From: Glandiceps talaboti | Lineage: Eukaryota; Hemichordata; Enteropneusta; Spengelidae | Assembly: GCF_964340395.1 (NCBI RefSeq) | Contig: NC_135550.1 | Location: 33,807,676 to 33,871,675 of the forward strand | DNA length: 64,000 nt | Reading direction: 5' to 3' | Shown: in pieces, positions 37,310 to 46,211 of the stretch | How the letters are laid out: each line of letters starts with the position of its first letter | Numbering within the stretch: position 1 is the first letter of the stretch | Position numbers and translations under genes: made by a program | The notes under the pieces: generated by a model | What the model was told of the DNA's origin: nothing | What the model saw: the letters and a program-made list of their open reading frames with translations, nothing else | Databases searched by the model: none

Positions 37310-40300
37310 ACGTTATATGTATATATATATTACTGTATATGTTTTCTTGGGCAACAAACCGACTAGTTTTCATAAACTATTTTTGTAGTCCAGCCAGAAG
37401 TTTAAAGTTATTTTTTTTTATTTATATATTTTTTTTCATTGCTGATGTGTTTACTTAACTTACTCATTTTCCTCACTTGATATGTAAATTTTGCATTCTT
37501 TTGACCTCTGGCAAAAAATATATAAAACTTCATGACCTATTTTGAGTGAATTACTTGCAAATGTGCATTTTCACAATAAGTGTGATTTTCTTTTTGCCTT
37601 GCTTGATACCATTTGAAAATGCTCACATGTAGTGCTCATCCCATGTAAATCAATCATAACTTTTTATGATTGACATGTGAAAATAAATTGACCATGATGA
37701 CACAGCAACAACCGTCTCATACTCCCAATTGGACACAGCTTAATAACAATAAGTTTTGCAAACAACATTTTTGTTAATCCTAACTCCATCAGACATTTAA
37801 TTAGGGTATAAGTTACCTACTTGGCTGTTTGACATAAAATACGGTATCAATACTGTTATTCAATGGGCAACTTTTTTTGTTACTTTGTTCCCTTTCCATA
37901 TACAAATAAATACATTTAAAATAGATATGTGTATTGCATTTTGTGCTTTGAGTTATGGTTATAGTGTTTATTGTTATGAATTAATTTTTGGTCCACATGG
38001 CAGATCTAGATGACACCATGAATTAATTATTTGATCTGCTGACACATTGTTTCCATTATAAAGTCTGTTATTAAATTGCCGTTCAGGACTCACACAATAG
38101 TTTGATATGCAAGTGTTGCACTTCAGAGTGTTGGGTGAAAAAAATGTTTGTGGATAAATGAAAATATCATTTCAAACTCATGGATAACTATATATTTACA
38201 TGTATTAAGCTTATATCCATTAATCCATGAAAGGAACTGTCTGCTAACAATTTAAACTCATGAATGATTAAGCTGTCCTCAGCAAGTTAATCATTTCTAT
38301 AGCACTGTCCCCAACATGTCAACTGTTATGCAACCAACATCTGCTGCCCTCCTAATACCTTGTTAGAACTAATTCTGCACCTGTCATTCTGTGATGTGTG
38401 TGTAAAAAATCGCACTACCTTGGTGGGTCTTGAACACAGTACCTCTAAGTTCTGTACCTATCTATCCAAAGACATATGCTCTATAACTACTTCACTACAT
38501 AGTGACTTGTGCCGAAAGCCGGTTTCCATGTAGAATTTGTTCATTGACATGACAGTGTGTATGCCATGTGCACCAGGGTTAGCAACAGAGCTATTGGTGA
38601 TGGGTAAAAACGGAAATACTGTTCTAATTGGGACTGTAACTTTGTTTCTTTCATTTCCTATAACTGATAATAATCAGACAAAATAATGGAGCTTTACCCA
38701 ACACTGTCTGATTATTTTCAGTTACTGTCCTCTGATAAATTCAAGGACATCAAGACATATCTGTTTGCAAGAGCTTTCTAACTTATTTTTACATTGATCA
38801 ACTATTGTTCCTGTCAGTTCAGCACCATACAGCATTACGTTGTTTTTAGATTTTGGCGCTATACAAAATCTTACGATTGATTGATTGACATATGTCCTAT
38901 AACAATCAATTATCCATGAGTTTGAAATGATATTTTCATGTATGCATATTTTGTTTGTGTATGTTTATTTTTTATGCATGTGTGTGCATATGCATGTATG
39001 TATGTTTATTTGTTTGTAACAAGGGTTCCTGGCTCCCTGTGGTTTATGATCACCATTTAAGAGCATATCACTCAATCACTCAATTACATAATTTGTTATT
39101 CAGTGATTTACAGATATGGTATTCTTATTCAGTTATCAATTCAATTGCTCTCGATTTCAGTTTACCAAACTAATAACAAATACGCATTTCATTAGATTTC
39201 TTATGTACCACTGTAGTTGATTCTACATCAAAATTCGCAAAATTACATGACTTGTGTATTGTTAATTTTTGAATCCCCATTCTTCATTACCTCCCATAAG
39301 GGTACGGGAAGTACTAAAAGGGGGATGTCTGTCTATGTGTCTGTCATGTGTCCGTGTGTGTGTGTGTTTGTGTCATCATTTTCTTAAAAATGGCTGACTC
39401 AATAATACTGAAATTTGGTACACACAATAATTGGGGTAATGACTAGACCTAATTAGTTTTTGAGCGAGAACTGGTCATGTTAATTAGAGAAATTTGTATA
39501 TCAATGAAGTCAACTAATTAAGCAATATCTCAAGACTGCATACTTCAATTTCAATATAATTTAGTATATTCGTTAAATATAACAAAGTGCATTTGTCCTA
39601 TAAAATTTGTTGATTTACCTTACAGTGTTAATGAATAATTTGCATAATTAATCATTTTCGGTAATTAGGCTATATCTTAAGAAACCATATACTTCAATTT
39701 CAATACGTATATGGAAGGCGCATGCGTAGTCACTGTGCCGCAATGCATCCCTGGGAGAACCACCAATTTTTTATCGCATAGTATATATGATGCGCATGCA
39801 TACTAGTCATAAACATGAATAAAAGAGACACAGGTTCCACAGGACTTGATCCAACCACTGTCATGGCATTAGTTTTCTTTTTCTTACTGTGATTTGTGTG
39901 CAGGCTCTGCATTATAACCAATACCTTTGTTTGGATCTAGTTGATTGAAAGCTTAGACTAGACTGTCACCAGTCATCCTGACTTCATTGTAATATATATC
40001 TTTGAATAATATTTTAGATGATAACATAGAGTTAGAACTAGAACTCTGTACATGTAGCTTTGGTGTAAGTATGTGTTTATAATCTGCATTCAATAAAGTC
40101 TACAGAGGACATGATTGTATCACCGAGTTCTATTTCATTCTCACTCGACATGTCATGTACACAGCCGGGTAGATTGCATTTGGATTATATTACATGTCAT
40201 AGTTAGTTTATATCATGTATATGCATGCAGTTACAAAACATAATTTTAAATACAATATCATTTCAGGATTTTTTTTTCAGGAATACGAAAAAATATAATC

Positions 40301-42946
40301 GACATCTGAATACAGAGTAGGCTTTCATAGACTAGATGAGCACACTCTAGACACTGAGGTCAAATCCCCACTCTCCCCCCCCCCCCCTACATTTTGCCAG
40401 TGTGACACTATTCACCCTTGTCTCCTGTGATGCCAATTCATTTCCTCACACCACAACTAACAATTGATTGTCAGCAGTGAATTTGACTGATTGGTCTAAT
40501 ATTTCACTACAATGGTGCCAGTACTTAGTGACGATTGAGATGTGTCAGTAGTGGGATTTGGAACCAGGTAGGATCACCAAAATCACAGAGAAATTGAATT
40601 TATTCAAAGTTAGATAATTCATATATTTGTGTCAAATAAAGTGTGACCTGCCCCTAATTCCAGTTTCTAAAATATGGCTCTCTCTAGAACTGATTTGTAA
40701 AAAGTGACCCCATTCCTGATCCCCCAGCCTTCCCCCTTGTAAAAACTGAAGGCTATCCTTGTCTTAATAATGTCTAAATTTGCTCTTTCTTTTATGAGGA
40801 TGCAATGGATATGTCCAAACGGTACTGGAATAATGCTGTACCTGTATTTTTCAGAATTCAGCATTATTGGTCAAAAGAAAATGACTTAATTTCTAACCAT
40901 TAGTCTATGTTCTCTGATTAGGTCTCCCCTCCATATTAATCTTACCAATCACATTCCATTGTTCCTTGAAGAAATCTAGTCGCCAAACGAAAAGTTTGAG
41001 GGTGCACTCCATGAAGTATATCACCATCAAAATGTGGTCGATTATCCTGGCATACCAACCTGTTGACACGTTAGACGGAGAACAGTTCAGACAAGGCATG
41101 GTATATCAATCTTGACATAATGTAGTGAATAAGTATATTGATAACATGTAACAGAAACAAAATATACATGAAGATATCAAAGAATTTTTTCAAAGAAGGC
41201 TAAGGAATCTGAAGGATATTAGGCCTACATTGTACTTGTCTTTTTGTTGATTAAACCTGTGACATCAGTGACATTAAGTTTACAAATGCAATTGATTTCT
41301 CATCTGTAATGTTATTGCAAATAGACAAACATATCTGTCACCATTTCCATACCTGTTGTCTTACTGGATAGTTAGATTTTATGTTAGGTGACAGAGTTCA
41401 AGTTTGTTAGGAATCTGTCAGCAAAAGCTGTTTTATAATGAGACATTACACATAAATAAATACTGAAGAGTGAATATACATACAATAAGGGAATGAGCAG
41501 AATGTATGGCTGGGGGTAAGGGCCTGAGGAGAAAATGTTTTGATCAAAAAAAAATTCCATAGCTTAATTTCCCCCCTCGCCCACTTCATGCTCATAACAA
41601 ATGCCATGCCCCCCTCCAAATGAACCAAACTAACTACCTATCAAAGTCTACATAGAGATTTTTACCTTCCGTAAGGGAAGGTGATGATTTATATAATTTA
41701 GGGATGAAAAGTCTGTCTCTCTGTGTATCAAAAATGGCTGGTTCAATTCAAATGAATTTGGTGCACATGTTCTTTAGGGTAATGGCTAGAACTAATTAGA
41801 GTTAGGAAAAAATAACCATGAATATTTATGAGCTATTTCCATAATTAATGAAAGAATTATATTAAAGAATGCATGCTTCTAATTGAAAATAATTAGGTAC
41901 ATACTTCAAACAAAACGAAGGGCACATATTCTGAAAAGCTTGTTGATGTAACTTTTAATTGTAATGAATCATTTACATGATTAATTATTTTCAGTAATTA
42001 GGCTATATCTTAAGAATGCATGCTGAAAACTCAACATAATTTGGTACAGAGATTGACTATAACACTTTTGTTCGATGTGCCATATACAGTTTGATAATGT
42101 AGCTTTTAGGTTTTTTTAATAATTATTTTGCATAATTAATGATTTTCAATAACTTGATTAGTCTATATCTTAAAAAGGCACACTTCAAATTCAATATTAT
42201 AATTTAGTACGTATATACTTAAAAAATAACTAATCACATATGTTCTGAAAAGTTTGGTGATGTAGCTTTCAGTTTTAATGACTCATTTGCATAATTCATG
42301 ATTTTCATAAATTTGTCTATATCTTTAAAATGCACTCTTCAAATTCAATTATATAAATTTGGTACATACTTCAAAGACAACTATATAATTGCGTATGTTC
42401 TAGCTGTTCCATTCCAACAACTATTGTGTATAGGAATGAAAATCTAAAGACTTTAATTTGCCCTTACAAAGGTATGAAGTTTAAATCTGGTTATATACGC
42501 AAGTATACGATACACCCCCAGGCCCCTTCCCACATTCTAGAGATGTGCAATTGTATGTTACACTACATTAAAATAACAGTAGCAATCAACTTCAGCATCC
42601 ATACATCATACAAGATTTTTTTTACAAATAGATGTAGGCTTTTCAAGAAGAGATCTCACATTGAGCTGTAACCGATAGTATATTTGGAGATATTTGATTT
42701 TGGGAAAACAACATCACCATCACAGTGGGGAGGGTGTAAGAGGTGGTACGACGTATCACCCTCCCATTTAGAGCACTTTTTGAAACAAAAAGACATGTAG
42801 CTCAGTCCATTTAGAGGTGTAACATTTTAAACCATACATATTATTGAAAGCCATAGAGTAATTTGAATGTCTTCAATACCCAACTTTACTCCCAGTACAT
42901 TATTATATGACTATATTGTCAACCTATGATAGAGATATTTAGGCAG

Positions 42947-43025
<79 letters not shown>

Positions 43026-44083
43026 TGATATTAAGGTTATACACAAATACACTCTCTTGGCAGTCACTCAGTTGCCTATATTAATCAACTATAGGGCTCA
43101 GAAGTTAACTTTACAAATTGGTAAACGATTGCTTGGCCTGATTTAGTTCAAATCATGAGCAAAATATTTTGCCGCCCTCATTTTCTCCATAGTGCCCTCC
43201 CCACCATAAATTCTGCTTGTATTTTTGTTTTGTTATTTTTTTTGTTAACACCTACAAATCTGCCATGTCAATATTGCGGAGAATAAACATAGCACTTAAC
43301 TTACTTGCAACGGTCTCAATGTCACTAATGTCACTTAGCTATAGGAAGAGAATTACATTTTTTTTTAATCAGAACTTCCAGGTTAGTGAATGCTTATGAC
43401 TGGACTTTGGCAAATCACCACAACAACTAGAAATAGTGTCATGGAAGTAATAATTGTGTCTTATACTTATATGCCCAGTTACACTTGGGATTAAAATTTG
43501 CGCGTGAAAAACAGTTATAATGTCACATATAAGTTAAATCCTTATGGATCTACTGATAATACATGTGAACCTGGGACTGAAACTCTAGCCTTTCAGAACT
43601 CTAGTTCCAATTCATGGCTACCCCTCTGGATAACACATACCACTTACCGAATTTAACCTGGATATCACGAAAAGTAAGTACGCACAACATTGCTGTGTTT
43701 AATAAAATAATCACCAAAATGAAGCCATTGAAAAACGTTGATTCCACAAAGGTGTACATAGTTCCTCGGAAAGCACCCGCCGATGCAAGGACTTGTTTGC
43801 CTCTCTTCTTTCGCTCCTGAGCATCCTCCTCATCTTGCTGCATCACCATTGGTGTATCATATGCATGGTAACTTTTGGTCTGTGGACAAACTTGCTTCTT
43901 TGGAGTTGGGGCAGCCGGTTTTATGACCGACAAACGACGTCGAATCTGTGATGGTATTTTCATTGCTGATATTGTCGATACACCTCCTTGTTCCAGAAGT
44001 GTGTTGGTATTCTCTTTGCCATGTGGATTCTTCATGAGCCCAGTCTCTACTGAGTCAATGCTTTCTTCATTTTCTGATGACAT
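17119..44083 (-). CDS. CATSPER1: CatSper1-like sperm cation channel (11 coding exons)
   Basis: Eleven exons join in phase into 1356 bp (451 aa). The order is a short cytosolic N-terminus with RRRLS, S1 (FILVIILLNTAMLCVLTF), S2, S3 (DFIIVLSNIADYV), S4 with six Arg at every third position (FRAMRALRALRVLRTVR), S4-S5 linker and S5, pore helix TLFQLLTLDDWFYIYSD with the CatSper T-x-D-x-W filter, S6 (EYFIFLNLFVAVLVDNFQ) and a coiled C-terminal tail (HFLLLLASIEVNGHML). Pore, S6 and tail match CatSper1 rather than CatSper2-4 as I recall them. Family knowledge: CatSper1 forms the alkaline- and voltage-activated Ca2+ channel of the sperm flagellum with CatSper2-4 and accessory subunits. The mammalian histidine-rich N-terminus is absent. 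Introns range from 247 bp to 8.2 kb and are full of transposons. No disabling lesion is seen, so the gene looks intact. Confidence 0.9.
17946..18066. repeat. ~61-bp tandem duplication
   Basis: Two near-identical head-to-tail copies with CAGTCCCTTTGTTTTCCCAG and AGGTACCAT, in CatSper1 intron 10. Differences are few, so the duplication is recent. Confidence 0.8.
18340..18445. repeat. Long C runs (G-quadruplex-prone on the minus strand)
   Basis: C runs stand at about 18348-18365, 18390-18399 and 18424-18443, separated by short AT-rich spacers with TGGAAA-like phrases. They belong to the same kind of G/C-run element as 31.5, 35.1-35.8 and 44.4-44.7 kb. Confidence 0.7.
18904..19560. repeat. ~650-bp foldback (arms ~290-300 bp)
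   Basis: 18904-19192 and 19261-19560 are inverted copies with a 68-bp spacer. Matching landmarks are CAAAGGAAGTC / GACTTCCTTTG, GACAAAAATCATTGCTAG / CTAGCAATGATTTTTGTC and TTGGTGATATTGTGTT / AACACAATATCACC. Just right of it, 19608-19648 equals the right terminus of the TTAA MITE found at 46212-46738 (TTGAATCACCTTTAA), so the foldback may be the body of a diverged member of that family with a lost left end. Confidence 0.75.
19735..19810. repeat. GGCA and TAGA microsatellites
   Basis: CAGGCAGGCAGG then imperfect GATAGATA/ATATAT repeats, directly inside CatSper1 intron 10 next to the donor of exon 10. Confidence 0.8.
19828..19942 (-). CDS. CATSPER1: CatSper1-like exon 10 (C-terminal coiled coil)
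   Basis: 115 bp, acceptor cctatcttgtcctcag, donor GTATGT. It encodes ERKYIGHFLLLLASIEVNGH and then RNQKGTLDKITDLVQE. This is aligned by eye with the LLASVE...DEIVD end of CatSper1, thought to be a coiled coil joining the pore subunits. Confidence 0.87.
20100..20640. repeat. Non-autonomous repeat element in CatSper1 intron 9
   Basis: Recurrent phrase TTAATTATGCAAATGAG (three times), then CAGACACACAGACAGAGACA and a GGTAGC tail. It is the same general build as other elements here: internal repeats, a CAGA microsatellite, and a terminal hairpin-like CCTCCCATATGG. Confidence 0.5.
20768..20852 (-). CDS. CATSPER1: CatSper1-like exon 9 (cytosolic tail)
   Basis: 85 bp, acceptor attctttcag, donor GTGAGA, two bases in and two out. 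It encodes DSVDTETDALLHSKTLDDYY then PLDSHSE plus a split Arg codon. Confidence 0.8.
21215..21272 (-). CDS. CATSPER1: CatSper1-like exon 8 (cytosolic tail)
   Basis: 58 bp, acceptor actgtatatag, donor GTAAGT, phase 0 in and one base out. It encodes the acidic stretch KEVEDNAYKDVEVIDNVSL. Confidence 0.8.
21771..21855 (-). CDS. CATSPER1: CatSper1-like exon 7 (second half of S6)
   Basis: The acceptor is ttttttgcccggcag and the donor is GTATGT. The leading T completes Asn. It encodes LFVAVLVDNFQLTIDAAAAT then EAERKKRL, equal in position to the NLVITVLVDSFQ segment of CatSper1. Confidence 0.92.
22310..22674 (+). mobile_element. tRNA-derived SINE, full-length copy A
   Basis: The 5' part has pol III promoter boxes (A-box-like TGGTTAGCGTG; B box GGTTCGAGCCC), followed by a tRNA-unrelated body (CTCCCCGGGGAGTTGAGGAA) and a 3' tail GTAAAGCGCTTTGAGCACG ... 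GCGCTATATAAA, ending in an ATT repeat. The tail is like that of CR1/L2-type LINEs, which would supply the retrotransposition machinery. It lies in CatSper1 intron 6 in antisense orientation to the gene. Confidence 0.85.
22985..23290. repeat. Repeat fragment with CAGA tract and hairpin end
   Basis: Starts with the TTTGAAGCGTGCATGC / ATTAATTACGTAAATTGCTC repeat type, then CAGACAGACAGACAGA and a CA run, and ends CTTCCTTACGGAAG, a short palindrome. A partial copy of the element type seen at 39.3-39.7 and 41.66-42.4 kb. Confidence 0.5.
24403..24466 (-). CDS. CATSPER1: CatSper1-like exon 6 (first half of S6)
   Basis: 64-bp exon between acceptor tgatttatttcag and donor GTAAGA. Two bases complete Glu from exon 5. 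It encodes AFHIIFFLVTYIAVEYFIFL plus a split Asn codon. Confidence 0.9.
24714..24863 (-). CDS. CATSPER1: CatSper1-like exon 5 (pore helix and selectivity filter)
   Basis: The acceptor is ccaaaccctaaag and the donor is GTACAT. It encodes the end of S5 (MFAVIGRGLY), a short turret, the pore helix (FGNLWKASFTLFQ) and the filter LLTLDDW with the filter aspartate, then FYIYSDAVEAKS. Confidence 0.93.
25243..25297. repeat. ATT microsatellite
   Basis: Pure ATT run in CatSper1 intron 4. Short frames read from it are artefacts. Confidence 0.95.
26530..26621 (-). CDS. CATSPER1: CatSper1-like exon 4 (S4-S5 linker and S5)
   Basis: The acceptor is ctatcttttaacag and the donor is GTATCC. The phase matches on both sides (AG plus A gives Arg; T plus AT gives Tyr). 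It encodes FLKNLQVIMNTCLQSVQSMG and the hydrophobic S5 run AIVMLISLFL. It is too short and intron-flanked to stand out as an ORF. Confidence 0.87.
26889..26985 (+). mobile_element. tRNA-derived SINE, 5' fragment (copy C)
   Basis: Shares the first ~80 bp of the SINE at 22310 (GGAGTCATGATGGGCGAATG, B box GGTTTGAGCCC) and then stops in an AAT repeat (26968-26985). Confidence 0.8.
27177..27969. mobile_element. Non-autonomous element of ~150-bp tandem units with terminal inverted repeats
   Basis: The ends are AGTCCCCGC and GCGGGGACT. The inside repeats a unit of about 150 bp: GGATCGTATCA recurs near 27328, 27479, 27630 and 27780, each followed by TTTGAATGAGATCTGTTCAA and TGAGTTATGGCTTT. A GGACGGACGCACGCACGCAC tract and a hairpin (CCCGGACTTCGTCCGG) precede the right end. 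No ORF of interest. In CatSper1 intron 3. Confidence 0.7.
30625..30697. repeat. TTA microsatellite
   Basis: Pure TTA run, preceded by a repeated element in which TTACCATG(G/A)CAACAG and TTTTGAACTCAGCATAA recur at 30192 and 30531, spaced about 340 bp. Confidence 0.95.
30934..31320. mobile_element. Leu-tRNA-like SINE fragment joined to a second tRNA-like repeat
   Basis: 30934-31018 matches the first part of the SINE at 45463 (GTGGTTAAACCACTTGCCTC, CTGCGGT(T/C)GGGGTT). At 31019 it changes to a different sequence with a B-box-like GGTTCAAATCTC, followed by GACTCGATGGGTAGGCTAGC. It looks like a chimera of two tRNA-derived repeats. Neither half folds as a whole tRNA by eye. Confidence 0.55.
31476..31770. 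repeat. GGTCAGTTT-ended element with C-rich tracts
   Basis: Shares GATCGGTCAGTTTTTTCC, CACTTAATTCTAAAACA and GTGGACTGCTTGACTGTCTC with 44436-44727, and in reverse with 35540-35771. A multi-copy family with internal C runs. Confidence 0.7.
32150..32530. repeat. TAGCAACAAGACC-type ~120-bp repeat array (reverse orientation)
   Basis: Units contain TTTGCATACATTTTTGAATG and TTGCTAGGCATATTTGCAT, the complement of the unit TAGCAACAAGACCATGCCCA found at 4780, 9848, 33500 and 56450. Three to four units here. Confidence 0.75.
33490..33870. repeat. TAGCAACAAGACC-type repeat array (forward)
   Basis: Three units of about 120 bp with TAGCAACAAGACCACGCCCA, CAGCCAA and GCATTCAAAAAATG, in CatSper1 intron 3. 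Confidence 0.8.
34847..34985 (-). CDS. CATSPER1: CatSper1-like exon 3 (S3-S4 voltage sensor)
   Basis: The acceptor is ccctaatattctag and the donor is GTAGGC. The first two bases complete Asp of the WNVID motif. It encodes S3 and the S4 helix, with Arg at six consecutive third positions followed in exon 4 by FLK. Confidence 0.92.
35101..35771. mobile_element. G-run element with short inverted ends
   Basis: The left end is AGGGACCTGTTAGTTTCTTC and the right end (complement) AGGGGCCGGTCAGTTTCTCC. Several G runs of 8-15 (near 35128, 35179, 35601 and 35646) and a C run at 35719-35740 lie inside. The right third is the reverse of the family at 31476 and 44436. It directly flanks CatSper1 exon 3 on its upstream side. 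Confidence 0.6.
36459..36811 (+). mobile_element. tRNA-derived SINE, full-length copy B
   Basis: Same SINE as 22310-22674 along its whole length, including the B box GGTTCGAGCCC, CTCCCCGGGGAGTTGAGGAA and tail GCGCTATATAAGAACCC. The two copies differ at few positions, so both inserted fairly recently. In CatSper1 intron 2. Confidence 0.87.
36985..37101 (+). pseudogene. LINE C-terminal fragment
   Basis: The frame NLKYAATKYWNSLPDQLKKT ... QLKQYLLDKLI ends at TGA 37099-37101. The YWNSLP...LK block marks a CR1/L2-like LINE tail. A TG microsatellite follows at 37235-37307. Confidence 0.75.
37235..37307. repeat. TG microsatellite
   Basis: Pure TG run; frames through it (poly Cys-Val) are artefacts. 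Other long TG/CA runs lie at 32685-32832, 36208-36258 and 42949-43022. Confidence 0.95.
38690..38890 (+). pseudogene. LINE 3' end
   Basis: A short frame SSDKFKDIKTYLFARAF and stop, a 3' UTR with GGCGCTATACAAAATCTTA and a GATTGATTGA tail, matching the tail type of the LINE ending at 9839. Confidence 0.7.
39290..39720. repeat. Element with TAATTAATCATTTTCGG-type repeats
   Basis: Begins CCTCCCATAAGGGTACGGGA, then a TCTGTCTATGTGTCTGTC tract, then about two units with GCATAATTAATCATTTTCGG, GGCTATATCTTAAGAA and TACTTCAATTTCAATA. Same build as 41665-42420. Confidence 0.6.
40946..41059 (-). CDS. CATSPER1: CatSper1-like exon 2 (S2)
   Basis: The acceptor is cgtgtcaacag and the donor is GTAAGA. Leading GT completes a Gly codon with exon 1. 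It encodes WYARIIDHILMVIYFMECTL and KLFVWRLDFFKEQWNVI. The acidic Glu and aromatic residues in S2 are typical of voltage sensors. Confidence 0.9.
41665..42420. repeat. ~120-bp tandem repeat array in an element with palindromic start
   Basis: Starts ACCTTCCGTAAGGGAAGGT (palindrome), then TCTGTCTCTCTGTGT, then four to five diverged units with TTTGCATAATTAATGATTTT, CTATATCTTAAGAATGCA and AATTTGGTACATACTTC. No gene. In CatSper1 intron 1 (41060-43647), which otherwise contains the TG run 42949-43022. Confidence 0.65.
43648..44083 (-). CDS. CATSPER1: CatSper1-like exon 1 (N-terminus and S1)
   Basis: The start is ATG at 44083-44081 (MSSENEESIDS). An in-frame upstream extension only reaches non-ATG codons. 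The donor is GTAAGT at 43647, phase 1. It encodes about 110 cytosolic residues with IRRRLS and RKKRGKQ basic patches, then S1. The N-terminus has few histidines, unlike the His-rich mammalian domain. Confidence 0.87.
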
Positions 44084-44435
44084 TTTGTTTCGCAAATGTA
44101 TGCTGTTATATCAGACAAAAATATGAATAGATGAATGATAAAGTATGGTAAACATTTATTTGCAATGTATTATTTATATGCAAAAAAAGTACCTCCAGCT
44201 ATGAAACTAGCATACATGAATCACACAGTTTAACTTTTCTCTTATCACTCTAATTCCTAAGTGCTCATTAAAATACAAAATGAAATGCCGACATCAACAA
44301 AATCCAAGCTATGTATGAGCAAAGGCTGCATGAATGACGGGAATGGATTCTTCGTAATGTCTGTGTTTGTATTAGCCTACTTAGTACTTTGTAGATACTT
44401 TCAAATTGTTCTACACGTGTATACTTTTTTATTGA

Positions 44436-44740
44436 CCGGTCAGTTCCTCCAGCCTGGGGGGGGGGGGGGGGGTCCTGTAGATTTTGCCATCAGACAATCA
44501 AAAAGTCACAGTGACCCCCAACTGTACAACCAAAAACAGACTGACCCCCACCACTTAATTCTAAAACATGATGACACCCCCCCCCCCCCCCCCCCCCATA
44601 CCATATTCACTTGACAGGTATTTTTTTATCGTGACTCAATGTGGACTGCTTGACTGTCTCACAAATACTTTACAAGATCCTGGGATAGCACTACCATATA
44701 GTTATTGACAACACAGGGTAAATATATTCAAAATGAAGTT
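44436..44740. repeat. GGTCAGTTC-ended element with G and C runs
   Basis: Copy of the 31476-31770 family: GACCGGTCAGTTCCTCCAGC, a G run (44457-44473), CACTTAATTCTAAAACATG and a C run (44577-44597), then GTGGACTGCTTGACTGTCTC. It is upstream of the CatSper1 coding start. The remaining 44740-45460 has no recognised feature. Confidence 0.7.
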
Positions 44741-45462
44741 TAATAAAGTCTAGACAGTGAAAGATACGGGGGAAAGCTTGAGGGGAATATGCACACATCT
44801 CGTGGGGGGTGGGGGGTTCTAGGGGTGTGGGTTCTAGGTTCTCCCCCTAGAGGTTTTGGAGGTTTTTTTACTCTTGAAGCTCATTTTTAGGCTACACTTT
44901 CAGCCAATAAACTCCAAGATTTACAAGACAGCACCATCAAGGATCAGAAACTATTATTTATAACTTACATACTTACAGAGTTGAAATATGTTCTTAATCA
45001 TTATAGTAAAGGTCAGAACATCTAACACTAGTAGTATTGGTAAGGAAGATTTGGAATTTTAAGGCATTTTTTTGACAGTCTTGGCAAACATTTCACATCT
45101 TTAAAAGACAATATCATCTCAAATTAGCATAGGGTGAAAATTCTCAAGAAAAGTTTAATACTATTATGACATTAAAAAGGTTGGTGCATGGTTGAATGCA
45201 TGAGTGACCTCTGGGGTGAGGAAGTCCTATGGTCTAGCTCCCCTTGCAGATCAAGAGAATTTTTGGTTCTACTAAGGCATTTATATCCTTGAGTTTTCAT
45301 TTCTATGAATATTCATGAGCACCCTCGTTTATTTGCATATGACAAAACAAATGTAGCATTTTTGTTGCACACGACTACACGTACGTGCTGCAGACTATGG
45401 ATGATCGACATGTCGACAGGCAGTGTGGATTTAAACATGTAAGATATAATCTAGCATTTAGG

Positions 45463-45726
45463 GGTTGTCGGTGGCCGAGTCTTTAAACCACTTGCCTCTT
45501 ACCACTGCGGTCGGGGTTTGAACCCCATTCAGGGTTCGATTTGATTAAATTTACCATGCTGTAAGTAAGAAGTGTCTTTCAGTTTGACTCTACCGAACAA
45601 CGCAGGTTCCCCAGGGTACTCCGGTTTCCTCCTGCATTAACACTGAACCCATGAGGGATGGCCCTCACTGGACTTCTTGGGAGACAAGTGTTTATATGCT
45701 TGAAGAACTATCCAGTATAAATAAAG

Positions 45727-45815
<89 letters not shown>
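45463..45815 (+). mobile_element. Leu-tRNA-like SINE with TTA tail
   Basis: The head reads GGTCGGTGGCCGAGTC(T)TTAAACCAC with B box GGTTTGAACCCC and resembles a Leu/Ser-type tRNA. The body carries a LINE-like ACGCAGGTTCCCCAGGGTAC stretch. The tail ends ATAAATAAAGATTATT and a TTA microsatellite (45728-45815). A second partial copy lies at 30934. Confidence 0.72.
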
Positions 45816-45816
<1 letters not shown>

Positions 45817-46211
45817 AATATTATAATATTATAATTGGTAAATTTTACCACCTTGTCAAATCTATGTATGATAATGTACAATACTGTGTTAAAACGGGTG
45901 TTGGTATTACCAAGAATTTTCAATCTTTTGTTGGTGTTAAACAAGAATGTAACTTAAGTCCTACTTTATTCAATATTTTTTTAAATGATCTTCCATCAAT
46001 TTTTGATTTGAATGATAGCCCTGTAAAACTTACAACTTTGTCTCTGAATTGTCTTTTATATGCTGATGGATCTGTTATTATTCTCTGAAACTAAAGCTGG
46101 GTTGCAAAGTTGCTTAGATAAATTACACTGTTTTTGTACAAAGTGGAAGTTAACAATCAATATTAAGAAAACTAAAGTCATTGTATTTAATAAAGGAAAT
46201 CAATTAATTAA

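Noticed and set aside
43614-44126. Plus-strand ORFs at 43614-43820 and 43875-44126
   Set aside because: They are shadows of CatSper1 exon 1 on the opposite strand.
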